This document shows positions 63,655 through 64,000 of a stretch of DNA of 64,000 bases, in pieces; position 1 is the first letter of the stretch, and every line of letters begins with the position of its first letter. A program made the translations under genes and the position numbers. The stretch lies in the NCBI RefSeq assembly GCF_001730315.1, contig NZ_MIKC01000012.1:124001-188000 (forward strand). Direction: 5' to 3'. Below the pieces are notes generated by a model. The model was given only the letters and a program-made list of their open reading frames with translations, was not told where the DNA came from and ran no database searches. The stretch comes from Enterococcus ureilyticus. Its GTDB lineage: Bacteria > Bacillota > Bacilli > Lactobacillales > Enterococcaceae.

Positions 63655-64000
63655 GTGAATAAACTAACCAAGTTTTCATTATTATCTGTGTCATTACTTG
63701 TGGTATCGGGTGGCGCAATCGCTGCGAATATTCCAGCGATTATGACAGCTTATCCGACGATCAATCCTACTTTAGTAGAATTAATTACCACAATCCCTTC
63801 TTTGTTTATTATCTTAACCGTGCCATTTAGCCATATATTCGCTAAGAAATTTGGGTACAAGTTATCTGTACAAATTGGTATTGGTATTGTTTTAGGTACA
63901 GGGATTATACCTGTCTTTGTACAGTCCTTTTGGTTTTTATTTTTCAGCAGAATATTATTTGGGATTGGGATTGGATTATTTAATCCGCTACTCTTTTCTC
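63655..64000 (+). CDS. MFS transporter, N-terminal part (partial)
   Basis: The frame starts at GTG 63655 (AAGGAGA upstream) and is open to the window end, giving 115 residues. It has an N-terminal helix (LSLLSVSLLVVSGGAIAANIPA), the MFS motif A region (HIFAKKFGYK) and further helices. It probably exports a small molecule or drug. The C-terminal two-thirds lie outside. Confidence 0.85.
   Translation, partial: MNKLTKFSLLSVSLLVVSGGAIAANIPAIMTAYPTINPTLVELITTIPSLFIILTVPFSHIFAKKFGYKLSVQIGIGIVLGTGIIPVFVQSFWFLFFSRILFGIGIGLFNPLLFS

Overview
The window is from an Enterococcus chromosome, close to the E. faecalis lineage but not placeable to species from sequence alone. The evidence is the low-GC Firmicutes codon use with strong AGGAGG-type ribosome sites, the eight-gene orphan-selD molybdenum hydroxylase operon typical of enterococci, the tdk-prfA-prmC-sua5-glyA-upp order, a sufCDSUB operon, a T-box leader before metNIQ and enterococcal Hol_Tox-type type I toxins. 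No rRNA, CRISPR array or complete insertion sequence was seen; there is one tRNA (Thr, CGT).

Layout. 1-6.7 kb: selenium-dependent molybdenum hydroxylase operon (xanthine dehydrogenase-like enzyme cut by the window edge, mocA-like, cysteine desulfurase, selD, yedF, DUF3343, yqeC, yqeB). 7.0-13.4 kb: electron-transfer operon of flavodoxin, two Nfn/Sud-like oxidoreductase subunits and pyruvate:flavodoxin oxidoreductase. 13.5-18.2 kb: purine permease, convergent TrkH/KtrB potassium transporter, and a lipoprotein fumarate-reductase-type flavoprotein behind a long palindrome holding a CRP/FNR-like site. 19.2-24.8 kb: translation and nucleotide housekeeping genes. 24.9-27.4 kb: small proteins, tRNA-Thr and two lipoproteins. 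27.8-32.9 kb: rodA, an ArsC/Spx-like protein, a stand-alone GcvH, and metNIQ under a T-box. 33.2-39.8 kb: ferrochelatase and sufCDSUB.

39.9-56.7 kb is an accessory island. It starts with an integrase remnant directly after sufB. It then carries decayed DNA, a tandem GIY-YIG protein, a TPR-DUF2971 protein, two convergent small-RNA/hydrophobic-ORF units, a complete type III Wadjet system (jetABCD; TIGR02677/02678/02680/02679 families), a Sll1717-type P-loop ATPase, an MFS fragment and two copies of a holin-like type I toxin, one with an intact antisense RNA. It reads as a defence island; the TPR-DUF2971 and tandem GIY-YIG genes are the least explained members.

56.7-64 kb is a redox/detoxification cluster: SDR (frameshifted), MerR, carboxymuconolactone decarboxylase-type protein, aldo/keto reductase, NAD(P)-binding protein with an ATA in place of its start codon, a second MerR, LysR, flavodoxin with an in-frame stop, cupin, a second CMD protein and an MFS transporter cut by the window end. 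Two promoters with 19-bp spacers and matching dyads flank the first merR and suggest that one MerR protein controls both directions. Four genes here or at the island edge are broken (SDR, flavodoxin, the start of the NAD(P)-binding gene, MFS fragment), which suggests relaxed selection or assembly errors.
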